From NCBI RefSeq assembly GCF_030209355.1, contig NZ_JARVSF010000029.1, positions 24,396 to 88,395 on the forward strand: a DNA stretch of 64,000 nt, given 5' to 3'. Below, one piece after another: positions 27,022 through 34,804 of the stretch. The translations under genes and the position numbers were made by a program. The notes under the pieces are model-generated. The model was not told the origin of the DNA, searched no databases, and saw nothing but the letters and a program-made list of their open reading frames with translations. The stretch is from Pseudarthrobacter sp. fls2-241-R2A-127 (GTDB lineage: Bacteria > Actinomycetota > Actinomycetes > Actinomycetales > Micrococcaceae). Position 1 is the first letter of the stretch; the number at the start of each line of letters is the position of its first letter.

Positions 27022-27795
27022 CTAGTGGATGTGGCTGCCGCCGTTGATGTCGACGGTGGTGCCGGTGAGGTAGGCCGAGTCCTCGGAGGACAGGAAGGCA
27101 ATCACCGAGGCCACTTCCTCGGTGGTGGCGTTGCGGCCCAGCGGGATGCCGGCGTTGATGGCTGCCTCCTGCTCCTCGGTGCTGCCCACGCGGATGTTGG
27201 TGTCCACGGCGCCGGGGGTAATGGCGTTGACGGTGACGCCGGTGGTGCCGAGTTCACGGGCCAGGGCCTTGGTGAAGCCCAGGATGGCTGCCTTGGCAGC
27301 GGAGTAGGGCACCTTGCCGAAGACGCCGCCGCCGCGCTGGGCGGACACGGAGGACATGTTGACGATCCGGCCCCAGCCGTTGTCGATCATGTCCGGCAGG
27401 AAGGCCTTGGTTACCAGGTAAGTGCCGGTGGCGTTGACGTCCATGACCTTGTGCCACAACTCAAGAGTGGTCTCCAGGAACGGGATGGGCGAGGTGATGC
27501 CGGCGATGTTGGCCAGGGCGCCGACGGGCGGGAGGTTGCCGGCGGCCACTTCGGCGGCGACGGCGGCCTGGGCGGCGGTGACGGAGGCCTCGTTGGCGAC
27601 GTCGACCTCGTGGCCGAAGGCGGGGACATTGAATTCGTTGCCGATTTCGGCGGCGACCTTGGCGGACTTCTCGCCGTCGAGGTCCAGGATGACGATGCCC
27701 CAGCCGTCGCGGGCGTAGCGGCGGGCGGTGGTGATGCCGATGCCGCGGTCCGAGGTTGCCCCGGTGAGGACGGCGGTGCGCTGGATGGTGGTCAT
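27022..27795 (-). CDS. Short-chain dehydrogenase/reductase (sugar-alcohol or polyol oxidation)
   Basis: A 257-residue classical SDR. Cofactor motif LTGATSDRGIG (about 8-18), Asp-rich strand VILDLDGEK favouring NAD over NADP, catalytic Ser in NMSSVSAQ, and YSAAK with the Tyr/Lys pair. I use ATG 27795 (GGAGCACCACC upstream); the open frame reaches 27858 but crosses the large palindrome. In the DAK/RpiB context a polyol dehydrogenase, such as D-threitol dehydrogenase, is plausible. It lies 32 bases upstream of the kinase gene. Confidence 0.88.
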   Translation of the reverse strand: MTTIQRTAVLTGATSDRGIGITTARRYARDGWGIVILDLDGEKSAKVAAEIGNEFNVPAFGHEVDVANEASVTAAQAAVAAEVAAGNLPPVGALANIAGITSPIPFLETTLELWHKVMDVNATGTYLVTKAFLPDMIDNGWGRIVNMSSVSAQRGGGVFGKVPYSAAKAAILGFTKALARELGTTGVTVNAITPGAVDTNIRVGSTEEQEAAINAGIPLGRNATTEEVASVIAFLSSEDSAYLTGTTVDINGGSHIH

Positions 27796-27823
27796 GGTGG
27801 TGCTCCTTGTAATTGTTCTTGTG

Positions 27824-27881
27824 TCGATTGCTCCGTATTTGTCGTTTTGAGGCGTCAAAACGACAAGTACGGAGCAATCGA
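27824..27881. repeat. Near-perfect 27-bp inverted repeat (large hairpin) within the catabolic operon
   Basis: Left arm 27824-27850 and right arm 27855-27881 pair over 27 bp with one mismatch that would be a G-U pair in one transcript sense; the loop is GGCG. It fills the gap between the TIM-barrel isomerase gene and the dehydrogenase gene. There is no U-tract, so it is not a standard terminator. It looks like a REP-type or RNA-processing element. Confidence 0.85.
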
Positions 27882-27893
27882 TGGAGGTGGGGC

Positions 27894-28721
27894 TCAGATG
27901 AGGTCGGTGATGAAGCTTGCTGCCTTGGCGGCGGCTGCCGGGCGTTCGTCATTGGTGACGTCCCGGGTTTCCAGTTCGAGCGAGAAGTGGCCGGTGTACC
28001 CGTCGGCGGCCAGGCGTTTCAGGCCACCGGCGAAGTCGGCGTCCCCGTTGCCGATGCTGAGGTTGATGTTCCCCGGCACGGCGTCCCTGAGGTGGACGTG
28101 GCTGATGCGGCCCTGGTGCCGGTCCAGGTAGGCCTGGATGTCCTCGCCGGCGGCCACAATGTGGCTGAAGTCCATGACGATTCCGACGCCGGAGCCCGCG
28201 AGGCGGTCCGCCAGGAGTCCCGCGCGCTCCAGGTTCCAGGAGAACCGCAGGAAGTGCAGGGATTCGGTCCAAAGTTCGACGCCGGACTCCGCCGCCCGCC
28301 GTCCCGCACCGATGAGCTGGGCGGCTACGAGGTCCAGGTCCTCCTCGACGCTCCGGACCGGGGTGTGGTCCAGGGCGCCACAGGGAAGCACCAATGCCTT
28401 CGCACCGATCTTGGCGGTGAGCGTAAGCAGGGCGTCAAGGTGGCGGTCCCGCGCAGCCTGGCCTTCGGCGTCGAGCACTCTGTTCAGGTCCCCGATGTCG
28501 CCGTTCACGGAGCGGACCCGCAGGCCGGACGCGTTGACTTCAGCGGAGACTGAGTCGACCGCCGCAGGGCTGAGCTCGTACGGCACATGGTCGCAAACGC
28601 CGGGCAGGGCGCCCAAGTCGATCTCGTCGAACCCCAACCCCTTCATGGTGTGCAGGGCGCTGCCCAGCTCCTGGTGCCGGAAGCTGATGGAGGAGCACCC
28701 GAGTCTGGAATGGAACATCAT
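27894..28721 (-). CDS. TIM-barrel sugar (phosphate) isomerase/epimerase
   Basis: A 275-residue protein of the AP-endonuclease-2/xylose-isomerase-like fold. Metal-binding acidic residues are visible in VELWTESLHFLRF, GIVMDFSHIVAAG, SHVHLRDAVPG and FSLELET, the usual Glu-Asp-His-Glu set of sugar isomerases. It starts MMFHSRLGCSSISFRHQELG. Members interconvert free or phosphorylated ketoses and aldoses. First gene of the minus-strand half of the regulon, next to the operator region. Could act on erythrulose, apiose or their phosphates. Confidence 0.85.
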   Translation of the reverse strand: MMFHSRLGCSSISFRHQELGSALHTMKGLGFDEIDLGALPGVCDHVPYELSPAAVDSVSAEVNASGLRVRSVNGDIGDLNRVLDAEGQAARDRHLDALLTLTAKIGAKALVLPCGALDHTPVRSVEEDLDLVAAQLIGAGRRAAESGVELWTESLHFLRFSWNLERAGLLADRLAGSGVGIVMDFSHIVAAGEDIQAYLDRHQGRISHVHLRDAVPGNINLSIGNGDADFAGGLKRLAADGYTGHFSLELETRDVTNDERPAAAAKAASFITDLI

Positions 28722-28775
28722 TGATCCTCTGGTTCGTGCCGAGCTTTAGTGATGGAGACCACAATAGCTTCGGTA

Positions 28776-28814
28776 ACTGTCAACAGTCAACTCCGAAAGT
28801 TGACTGTTGACAGT
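28776..28814. promoter_or_regulatory. Double GntR operator: 17-bp perfect inverted repeat
   Basis: ACTGTCAACAGTCAACT (28776-28792) and its exact reverse complement (28798-28814) are separated by CCGAA. Each arm contains a TGTCAACAGTCAACT site, matching the copies at 28850 and 32292. It lies in the divergent promoter region between the isomerase and transporter genes. Confidence 0.8.
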
Positions 28815-28849
28815 GAAAATGATCTGGGTCACACTGGGGTCGTATCATT

Positions 28850-28864
28850 TGTTAACAGTCGACA
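28850..28864. promoter_or_regulatory. Third GntR operator copy, before the MHS transporter
   Basis: TGTTAACAGTCGACA, a degenerate 15-bp palindrome of the form TGTYRACWGTYRACA, 41 bases before the transporter ATG. It would overlap or follow the transporter promoter, as expected for repression. Confidence 0.75.
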
Positions 28865-28905
28865 GCGGCGGAACTCCTCCAGCCGCTTTTCGAAAGGGAA
28901 CCACC

Positions 28906-30243
28906 ATGAGCAAAGATGCTCTGACCATGCGCGGGCCGGTCCACGGCACCAAGGACGCCCGGCGAGTTGCCATCGGATCCGGCGTGGGGGCCGTCATCGA
29001 GACGTATGACTTCATCGGCTTCGGCACCGCTGCCGCACTGTACTTCGGCACCGCATTCTTCCCAGGAACCGATCCCGTGACGGGCACCCTCGCTTCCTTC
29101 GCCACCCTCGGTGTCGGCTTCGCTGCGCGCCCTCTCGGCGGCATCATCGGCGGGCACCTCGGTGACAAGGTGGGCCGCAAGCCCGTCCTGGTTGCCTCGC
29201 TGATCCTGATGGGCCTGGCCACGTTCGCCATTGGCCTGCTCCCCACCTACGCGGCGGTTGGCCTGCTGGCCCCTGCACTGCTGGTGTTCGTCCGCATCGT
29301 CCAGGGCCTGGCCTTCGGCGCGGAGTGGGGCGGCGCCATCCTCATGAGCTACGAGCACGCCCCCTGGAAGGCCAAGGGCAAGTACACCGGCATTGTCCAG
29401 GCCGGCTTCCCGGTGGGCCTGCTGCTGGCCAACCTGGTCTTCCTCTTCAGCGTCCAGCTCGGTAACGAACTGGCCTGGCGGATTCCGTTCCTCGCCAGCA
29501 TCCTGCTGGTCATAGTGGGTCTGGTCATCCGTTCCAAGGTCCCCGAGTCCCCGGTCTTCGACGAGGTGAAGGACAGCGGCGCCATCGTCAAGGCCCCCAT
29601 CGTCGAGGTCATCAAGACCGACTGGCGCAACATCGTCAAGGGCATCGGCCTGCGCATCGCCGAGACGGCCGGCTACGCAGTATCCATCACGTACATGATT
29701 TCCTACCTCAACAGCCAGCACCTGGCGGACAAGACCCAGACGCTGATCGCACTCTGCATCGCCTCCGCCATCGGCATCTTCGCCACGCAGGCCTGGGCAG
29801 CACTGACGGACCGCATCGGACGCCGTCCCCTCTACGTGTGGTCCACGGCGTTCGCAGCCCTGTTCGCCATCCCGATGTTCCTGCTGGTCAACACCGGCCT
29901 TTTCATCGCCATCATCCTCACCATCGTGATCTCCTACGCCGTGTGCCAGAACTCGCTGGCCGGCGCCCAGGGCGCCTGGTTCCCGGAGCTCTTCCAAGCC
30001 AAGACCCGTGCGTCCGGCGCCAGCCTGGCCTACCAGATCTCGGCCATGGTCTCCGGTTTCACCCCCTTCATCACCACCCTGCTGTTCGTCAGCTTCGGCT
30101 GGATGGGCCCCGCGCTGCTCTTCGGCGCCTACGCCTTGATCGGACTCTGGGCCGCCGTCGCCACCCGGGAAACCTGGGGCAAGCGGGAACGCGAACTGGC
30201 TGACGAGGCCACCAAAAGCACCCCGAACACCGTCAACGCCTGA
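28906..30243 (+). CDS. MFS transporter, metabolite:H+ symporter (MHS) family
   Basis: A 445-residue, twelve-helix symporter. MHS hallmarks: GAVIETYDFIGFGTAAALYFG in helix 1, GGHLGDKVGRKPVL in the loop 2-3, and RIVQGLAFGAEWGGAILMSYEH in helix 4-5. Such proteins import small organic acids, osmolytes or polyols. I use ATG 28906 with GAAAGGGAACCACC upstream; the frame is open to 28807 through the operators. First gene of the plus-strand half of the regulon, directly adjoining the transketolase genes, so it likely imports the pathway substrate. Confidence 0.92.
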   Translation: MSKDALTMRGPVHGTKDARRVAIGSGVGAVIETYDFIGFGTAAALYFGTAFFPGTDPVTGTLASFATLGVGFAARPLGGIIGGHLGDKVGRKPVLVASLILMGLATFAIGLLPTYAAVGLLAPALLVFVRIVQGLAFGAEWGGAILMSYEHAPWKAKGKYTGIVQAGFPVGLLLANLVFLFSVQLGNELAWRIPFLASILLVIVGLVIRSKVPESPVFDEVKDSGAIVKAPIVEVIKTDWRNIVKGIGLRIAETAGYAVSITYMISYLNSQHLADKTQTLIALCIASAIGIFATQAWAALTDRIGRRPLYVWSTAFAALFAIPMFLLVNTGLFIAIILTIVISYAVCQNSLAGAQGAWFPELFQAKTRASGASLAYQISAMVSGFTPFITTLLFVSFGWMGPALLFGAYALIGLWAAVATRETWGKRERELADEATKSTPNTVNA

Positions 30244-30279
30244 ATGACCACCACGCACAAAACGACCACGGAGCCAGCA

Positions 30280-31203
30280 ATGCCTACAGACACCGTCCAG
30301 GACGCCCCGCAGGGACAAACACTGCAGGGCCAACCACTGCAGAATGCGGTAACTCCAGAACGGCTGGAGAAGATCAGCGCCGCCGCGTACCGGATCCGGC
30401 ACCACGCCCTTAACATGGGCGAGGTGCAGGGTCAGGGGTATGTGGGCCAGGCCCTGGGAGCCGCGGACATGCTCGCCACGGTGTACGGGGACCAGTTGCG
30501 GTTCCGCGCCGAAGATCCGCACTGGGAGGCCCGCGACCGGTTCCTGCTCTCCACCGGCCACTACGCCATTGGCCACTACGCGGCGCTGGCCGAGGCCGGG
30601 ATCGTCCCGGTGGAGGAACTGGAAACCTACGGCTCGGATGACTCCCGGCTGCCGATGTCCGGGATGTCCACCTACACGCCCGGCATGGAAATTTCCGGCG
30701 GTTCGCTGGGCCACGGCCTGACCATCGCCGTCGGGATGGCGCTGGGCCTGCGCTACCAGGGCTCATCCGCCCGGGTGTTCAACTTCCTCTCCGACGGCGA
30801 GCTGGACGAAGGCTCCACCTGGGAGGCGGCGATGGGCGCGCACCACCACCAGCTGGGCAACCTGACCGCCATGGTGGACATCAACGCCCTGCAGGCGGAC
30901 GGCAAGACCGACACGGTGCTGCGCACCGAGCCCGTCACCGAGAAGTGGGAATCGTTCGGCTGGTACACCCAGCGGGTGGACGGGAACGACGTCGGCGCGC
31001 TGCTGGCAGCGTTCGACAACGCAGCTGCCCAGGCCGCCGCCGTCGGACGTCCGTCCGTGATCCTGTGCGACACCAAGGTGGGCCGCGGCGTTCCGCTGCT
31101 GGAAGACCGCGAGAAGGCGCACTTCATGCGCATCGAAGAGAACGAATGGCAGATCTGCCGCGAGCAGCTCACTGCCGGCTACGAAGGAAAGGCTTCAGCA
31201 TGA
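30280..31203 (+). CDS. Transketolase, N-terminal subunit
   Basis: A 307-residue protein equal to the thiamine-diphosphate pyrophosphate-binding half of transketolase. RIRHHALNMGEVQGQGYVGQALGAADMLATVYGDQL, STGHYAIGHYAALAEAG, GGSLGHGLTIAVGMALGLRYQG and the ThDP motif FLSDGELDEGSTWEAAMGAHHHQLGNLTAMVDINALQADG are clear. ATG 30280 has GGAG seven bases upstream; an ATG at 30244 abutting the transporter stop is less well placed. Split transketolases often have specialised substrates. It overlaps the C-terminal subunit gene by ATGA. Confidence 0.92.
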   Translation: MPTDTVQDAPQGQTLQGQPLQNAVTPERLEKISAAAYRIRHHALNMGEVQGQGYVGQALGAADMLATVYGDQLRFRAEDPHWEARDRFLLSTGHYAIGHYAALAEAGIVPVEELETYGSDDSRLPMSGMSTYTPGMEISGGSLGHGLTIAVGMALGLRYQGSSARVFNFLSDGELDEGSTWEAAMGAHHHQLGNLTAMVDINALQADGKTDTVLRTEPVTEKWESFGWYTQRVDGNDVGALLAAFDNAAAQAAAVGRPSVILCDTKVGRGVPLLEDREKAHFMRIEENEWQICREQLTAGYEGKASA

Positions 31204-32210
31204 GCACCACCACGACGACGGCCACACCCGCCAAGCCCAAGCTGAAGACCTCGGCGATGATCGCCTCGTTCGCCGACCCCGGCCAGAAGACCTCCAACGC
31301 CCCGTTCGGGCATGCCCTGGTCAAGGCCGCCCAGGAAAACGACAAGATCGTTGGCCTGACCGCGGACCTGGGCAAGTACACGGACATGCACATCTTCGCC
31401 AAAGCCTTCCCGGAGCGGTTCTTCCAGATGGGCATGGCCGAGCAGCTGCTCTTCGGTGCAGCCGCGGGCCTGGCCGAGAGCGGGCTGGTGCCGTTCGCGT
31501 CCACCTACTCGGTGTTCGCCGCCCGCCGCGCCTACGACTTCCTTTGCCTGGACGCTGCCGAGCCGAACCTGAACGTCAACATCGTGGGCGGACTGCCCGG
31601 CCTGACCACCGGGTACGGCCCCAGCCACCAAGCCACCGAGGACATGGCGATCTTCCGCGGCATGCCCAACCTGACCATCGTGGACCCCTGCGACTCGGTG
31701 GACATCGAGCAGGCCATCCCGCAGCTCGCGGCGTCGGCAGGCCCCACCTACCTGCGGCTGCTGCGTGGCAACGTGCCCACCGTCCTGGACGAGTACGGCT
31801 ACACGTTTGAACTCGGCAAGGCCAAGGTCCTCCGCGGGGGCAGTGACGTTGTGTTCATTTCCTCCGGCCTGATGACCATGCGCGCCCTGCAGGCAGCCAA
31901 GGCGCTGGCGGCACACAACGTGGAAGTCGCCGTCGTGCACACCCCCACCATCAAGCCGTTCGACGCCGAAACCGTCCTCAAGGAGGTCAACACCGACCGC
32001 TTGGCCGTCACCCTGGAAAACCACTCCGTGGTGGGCGGCCTGTTCGAAACCGTCGCCTCCGCCGTCGTCACCGCGGGCGTGGGCAAACGCGTGGTACCAA
32101 TCGCCCTGCCGGACCAGTTCCTGGACGCCGGCGCCCTGCCTACGCTGCACGACCGCTACGGCCTGGCCGTGGACAGGATCGTGGCCAAGGTCCTCGCCGA
32201 GCTCGGCTAA
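31200..32210 (+). CDS. Transketolase, C-terminal subunit
   Basis: A 336-residue protein holding the pyrimidine-binding and C-terminal domains. The catalytic Glu region is FFQMGMAEQLLFGAAAGLAESGLVPFASTYSVFAARRAYDFL, followed by GYGPSHQATEDMAIFRGMPNLTIVDP and a C-terminal domain ending DRIVAKVLAELG. Start ATGA overlaps the N-terminal subunit stop, implying coupled synthesis of a heteromer. The pair could move glyceraldehyde or glycolaldehyde units from erythrose 4-phosphate, or cleave apulose 4-phosphate as in known apiose catabolism. Confidence 0.92.
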   Translation: MSTTTTTATPAKPKLKTSAMIASFADPGQKTSNAPFGHALVKAAQENDKIVGLTADLGKYTDMHIFAKAFPERFFQMGMAEQLLFGAAAGLAESGLVPFASTYSVFAARRAYDFLCLDAAEPNLNVNIVGGLPGLTTGYGPSHQATEDMAIFRGMPNLTIVDPCDSVDIEQAIPQLAASAGPTYLRLLRGNVPTVLDEYGYTFELGKAKVLRGGSDVVFISSGLMTMRALQAAKALAAHNVEVAVVHTPTIKPFDAETVLKEVNTDRLAVTLENHSVVGGLFETVASAVVTAGVGKRVVPIALPDQFLDAGALPTLHDRYGLAVDRIVAKVLAELG

Positions 32211-32224
32211 AGGCACGCGGATGG

Positions 32225-32265
32225 AGAAAGCACGGCACCGGTCCTGCGCCGGCGCCGTGCTTTCT
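32225..32265 (+). terminator. Terminator after the transketolase genes
   Basis: Seventeen-base arms (AGAAAGCACGGCACCGG and CCGGCGCCGTGCTTTCT) with one mismatch and a 7-base loop, 15 bases after the stop. It separates the transketolase transcript from the regulator gene. Confidence 0.75.
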
Positions 32266-32291
32266 GCCGTACTATCGAAATCACTACCGAC

Positions 32292-32306
32292 TGTAAACAG
32301 TCGACT
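32292..32306. promoter_or_regulatory. Fourth GntR operator copy, before the regulator gene
   Basis: TGTAAACAGTCGACT, matching the three sites at 28776-28864, ends 22 bases before the ATG of the FCD-family regulator, which suggests autoregulation. Confidence 0.75.
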
Positions 32307-32328
32307 TATGACATTGAGGACAGAAGCC

Positions 32329-32988
32329 ATGGCCGGACTCACCGCCCCGCTGCTGGGACTGGAAAAGAAAAGCCTGCGCGAGCAGGCGCTCTCGGCACTG
32401 AGGACCGCCATCACCAGCGGTGAGCTGGAACCCGGCCGGCACCTCGTGGAGACCGAACTGTCCGAGATGCTGCAGATCAGCCGCGGCACCCTGCGCGAAG
32501 CCCTCCGCCAGCTGGAGCAGGAGGGCCTGCTGTCCGCCGGTCCCCGCGGCCGCCTCTCCGTCAGGCACCTGGACGAAAAGGAAATCCGGGACATCTACTC
32601 GGTCCGTGCAGCCCTGGAGTCACTGGCTGCCCGGACCCTGTGCGAGCTCCCGGACCGCCAGCATGTCACCGAGTCGCTGCACCAGGCCATCGACGCCATG
32701 ACTGCGGCAACCGGCGGGACCCTTGAAGAACGCATCGAATCCGATCTCGAGTTCCACCGCACCCTCTGCCGGCTCACCGGCAACGAAACCCTCCTCCACT
32801 CCTGGGAATCCCTGGAGGGCTCCATCCGCATGTCCATCATGTTCGCGGGCCTCGAAAAGGGCGTCAGCAACATGAGCGTGGACCGCCACAAGGACATCGT
32901 GGCCGCCATCGACACCGGTGACGCCACCCTGGCGCGGAAGACCATCCTGGAACACATGGACACCGCCGCCGCCAACCTGGTGGCGTGA
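32329..32988 (+). CDS. GntR-family regulator, FCD subfamily
   Basis: A 219-residue DNA-binding protein. The winged helix at about 10-70 (LREQALSALRTAITSGELEPGRHLVETELSEMLQISRGTLREALRQLEQEGLL) is followed by an all-helical FCD ligand domain with the metal-binding Asp/His pattern (DLEFHRTLCRLTGN, VDRHKDIVAAI). ATG 32329 has GAGGACAGAAGCC upstream; an earlier in-frame ATG at 32308 is possible but overlaps the operator edge. Four related operators in the regulon, one at its own promoter, point to it as the local repressor. The ligand is probably a pathway sugar phosphate or acid. Confidence 0.9.
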   Translation: MAGLTAPLLGLEKKSLREQALSALRTAITSGELEPGRHLVETELSEMLQISRGTLREALRQLEQEGLLSAGPRGRLSVRHLDEKEIRDIYSVRAALESLAARTLCELPDRQHVTESLHQAIDAMTAATGGTLEERIESDLEFHRTLCRLTGNETLLHSWESLEGSIRMSIMFAGLEKGVSNMSVDRHKDIVAAIDTGDATLARKTILEHMDTAAANLVA

Positions 32989-33101
32989 CACCCCGCGGCG
33001 GCACCAATCGCGCCGTGCATGCGCTTATTTGGGAATCCTCAAAAGCTCCCGGCCGTTAACCTACTGTGCGGTAGAGTGCCGCAGCGTTAACGAGGGACGG
33101 T

Positions 33102-33551
33102 ATGACCGCAAAGTTTGTCTCAGTTGAGGACGACGCCGGGAAGGTCACCCGGTATGCCCGCCACGACAATGGCGGTGGCCTCATTGCTCCCGGAGCCAAG
33201 GTGGCGGACAGCGCCCGGATTGGCCCCATGACCTACATCGAACACGGCGCCCAGGTGGGCGCAGGCTGCCTGATTGGCCATGGCAGCTGGATCGACCGGG
33301 ATGCCATCATCGGCGACCGGACCGTTATTGGCGACGGCGTGCACGTCGGCCGGGGCACCGTCATCGGCTACCGGGTCCATATTGGCAGCCACTCAAGGAT
33401 CGGCTCGAGCGTCCTGATCGAGCACGGCGTCCACCTCGATACCGACAGCACCGTGCCGGACGGCAGTGAGGTGCTGGCCGGGGTCCACTCACGCCTGGCG
33501 CGGGCAAAGCGCCGGCCGCACCGCAAGGCAAAAGGCGGCCTGGCTGCCTGA
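33102..33551 (+). CDS. Hexapeptide-repeat (left-handed beta-helix) transferase-like protein
   Basis: A 149-residue protein built of imperfect hexapeptide repeats (IGPMTYIEHGAQVGAGCLIGHGSWIDRDAIIGDRTVIGDGVHVGRGTV from about 40), the fold of O-/N-acyltransferases and gamma-type carbonic anhydrases. It lacks the long C-terminal helix of known carbonic anhydrases and ends in a basic tail (RAKRRPHRKAKGG). ATG 33102 follows GAGGGACGGT. No linked pathway gene is present, so the acyl acceptor is unknown. Confidence 0.75.
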   Translation: MTAKFVSVEDDAGKVTRYARHDNGGGLIAPGAKVADSARIGPMTYIEHGAQVGAGCLIGHGSWIDRDAIIGDRTVIGDGVHVGRGTVIGYRVHIGSHSRIGSSVLIEHGVHLDTDSTVPDGSEVLAGVHSRLARAKRRPHRKAKGGLAA

Positions 33552-33583
33552 ACCGCCCCTGATGCCCGGTCGAAAGCCAGGGG

Positions 33584-34666
33584 TCAGCCGGCCGTGCTTC
33601 CGCGAACCACCAGTTCGGCCGGGTAAATCACCGGTTCCAGCTGCTGCCCGGGGTTCCCAATGGCGCCGATCAGCAACTGCGCTGCTGCAGCGGCCATGTC
33701 CGTCATCGGGTGGGCAACCGTGGTGAGCCCCAGACCGTTCGCGGCAAGGATGGCACGGTTGTCGAACCCCACCACAGCAATGTCCTCCGGCACCCGCCGC
33801 TTCATGCTCCGGACCAGGTCCACAACGCCAAGCGCCATCAGGTCAGAGGCAGCAAAAACACCGTCCAGCTCCGGTGACCGGGCCAGGAGGCTCTTTGCCG
33901 CGTCCGCGCCGCCCGCCGTCGTGAAGTCCCCGTAGGCGACAGGTCCGGGCGGCAGGCCGGCCTCTTTGAGCCCCTGCCTCCAGCCTTCCAACCGGTCGAC
34001 GGCGGCCGTCATGTCGCTGGGGCCGGCAACAGTTCCGAGATGGGTGCGGCCGAGGCCGGCCAGGTGCCGGGCAGCCAGCCGGCCGCCCTCGAAATTGTCC
34101 ACGTCAACAAAGGGAAGTTCCGACTTCCTGTCCCACGGCCTGCCGATGAAGACGGTGGGCACCCCTGTGGAACCCAGGGTTTCCACCCAGTCATCCGAGC
34201 GGTGGTGGGACACGACGATGGCCCCGTCAACATGGCCTCCGCCCAGGTAGCGGAGGGTCCGGGAAGAATCATCCCCGGTCCGCGACATCAACAGCACCAG
34301 CTGCAGATCGGTATCGCGCAGGGCCTGGTTGACTCCGGTAACCACGGCCGCGAAGTACGGGTCCATCATGACGCGGGCATCCGGTTCCGGGATGACCAGC
34401 GCCACCGATCCCGCCCGCCGGGTGACCAGTGTCCGTGCTGCGCGGTTGGGGGTGTAGCCCAACTCCAGGATCGCAGCGTCGACGGCGGCCTGCGCCTCCG
34501 GGCTCACCCTGGATCCACCGTTGATGGCCCGGGAGGCCGTGGAGCGGGACACCCCGGCAGCCCTGGCCAGGTCCTCGAGCGTCGGAAGCGGCCGCGTCGC
34601 CCTGGCCGCTGCAGGCTGAATGGTCTTTTGGTTCACTCCACAGACATTACGACACCCGGAGGGCAT
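33584..34666 (-). CDS. LacI-family transcriptional regulator
   Basis: A 360-residue regulator. Its LacI HTH (PTLEDLARAAGVSRSTASRAINGGSRVSPEAQAAV) begins only at about residue 27, so the true start could be the GTG at 34636 rather than ATG 34666. A periplasmic-binding-like sugar domain follows (AGSVALVIPEPDARVMMDPYFAAVVTGVNQAL, DGVFAASDLMALGVVDLVR, DIAVVGFDNRAIL). It is divergent from the broken beta-helix gene with LacI-type palindromes in the gap, so that gene was probably its target. Confidence 0.9.
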   Translation of the reverse strand: MPSGCRNVCGVNQKTIQPAAARATRPLPTLEDLARAAGVSRSTASRAINGGSRVSPEAQAAVDAAILELGYTPNRAARTLVTRRAGSVALVIPEPDARVMMDPYFAAVVTGVNQALRDTDLQLVLLMSRTGDDSSRTLRYLGGGHVDGAIVVSHHRSDDWVETLGSTGVPTVFIGRPWDRKSELPFVDVDNFEGGRLAARHLAGLGRTHLGTVAGPSDMTAAVDRLEGWRQGLKEAGLPPGPVAYGDFTTAGGADAAKSLLARSPELDGVFAASDLMALGVVDLVRSMKRRVPEDIAVVGFDNRAILAANGLGLTTVAHPMTDMAAAAAQLLIGAIGNPGQQLEPVIYPAELVVRGSTAG

Positions 34667-34736
34667 GGGAGCGCTTCCGTCAACCCTTGATGGGCCGGAA
34701 GGGCGGTGCTAGTCTTCCCGGATGGGAGCGCTCCCA
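34667..34736. promoter_or_regulatory. LacI-family operators between 33584 and 34805 genes
   Basis: TGGGAGCGCTCCCA (34723-34736) is a perfect 14-bp palindrome of LacI-family type with central CG. A weaker copy, GGGAGCGCTTCC (34667-34678), abuts the regulator start. Two sites 57 bases apart suggest joint control of both divergent genes. Confidence 0.75.
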
Positions 34737-34804
34737 CCATCCGATCCATAGCTGCCCGCTGCAGCTGACGGGATCGTCCAGCTCACCGAATGACAGGACC
34801 AGCA

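Noticed and set aside
28852..30714. Long minus-strand open frame opposite the MHS transporter
   Set aside because: Antisense to a clear MFS transporter and the start of the transketolase gene; no motif.
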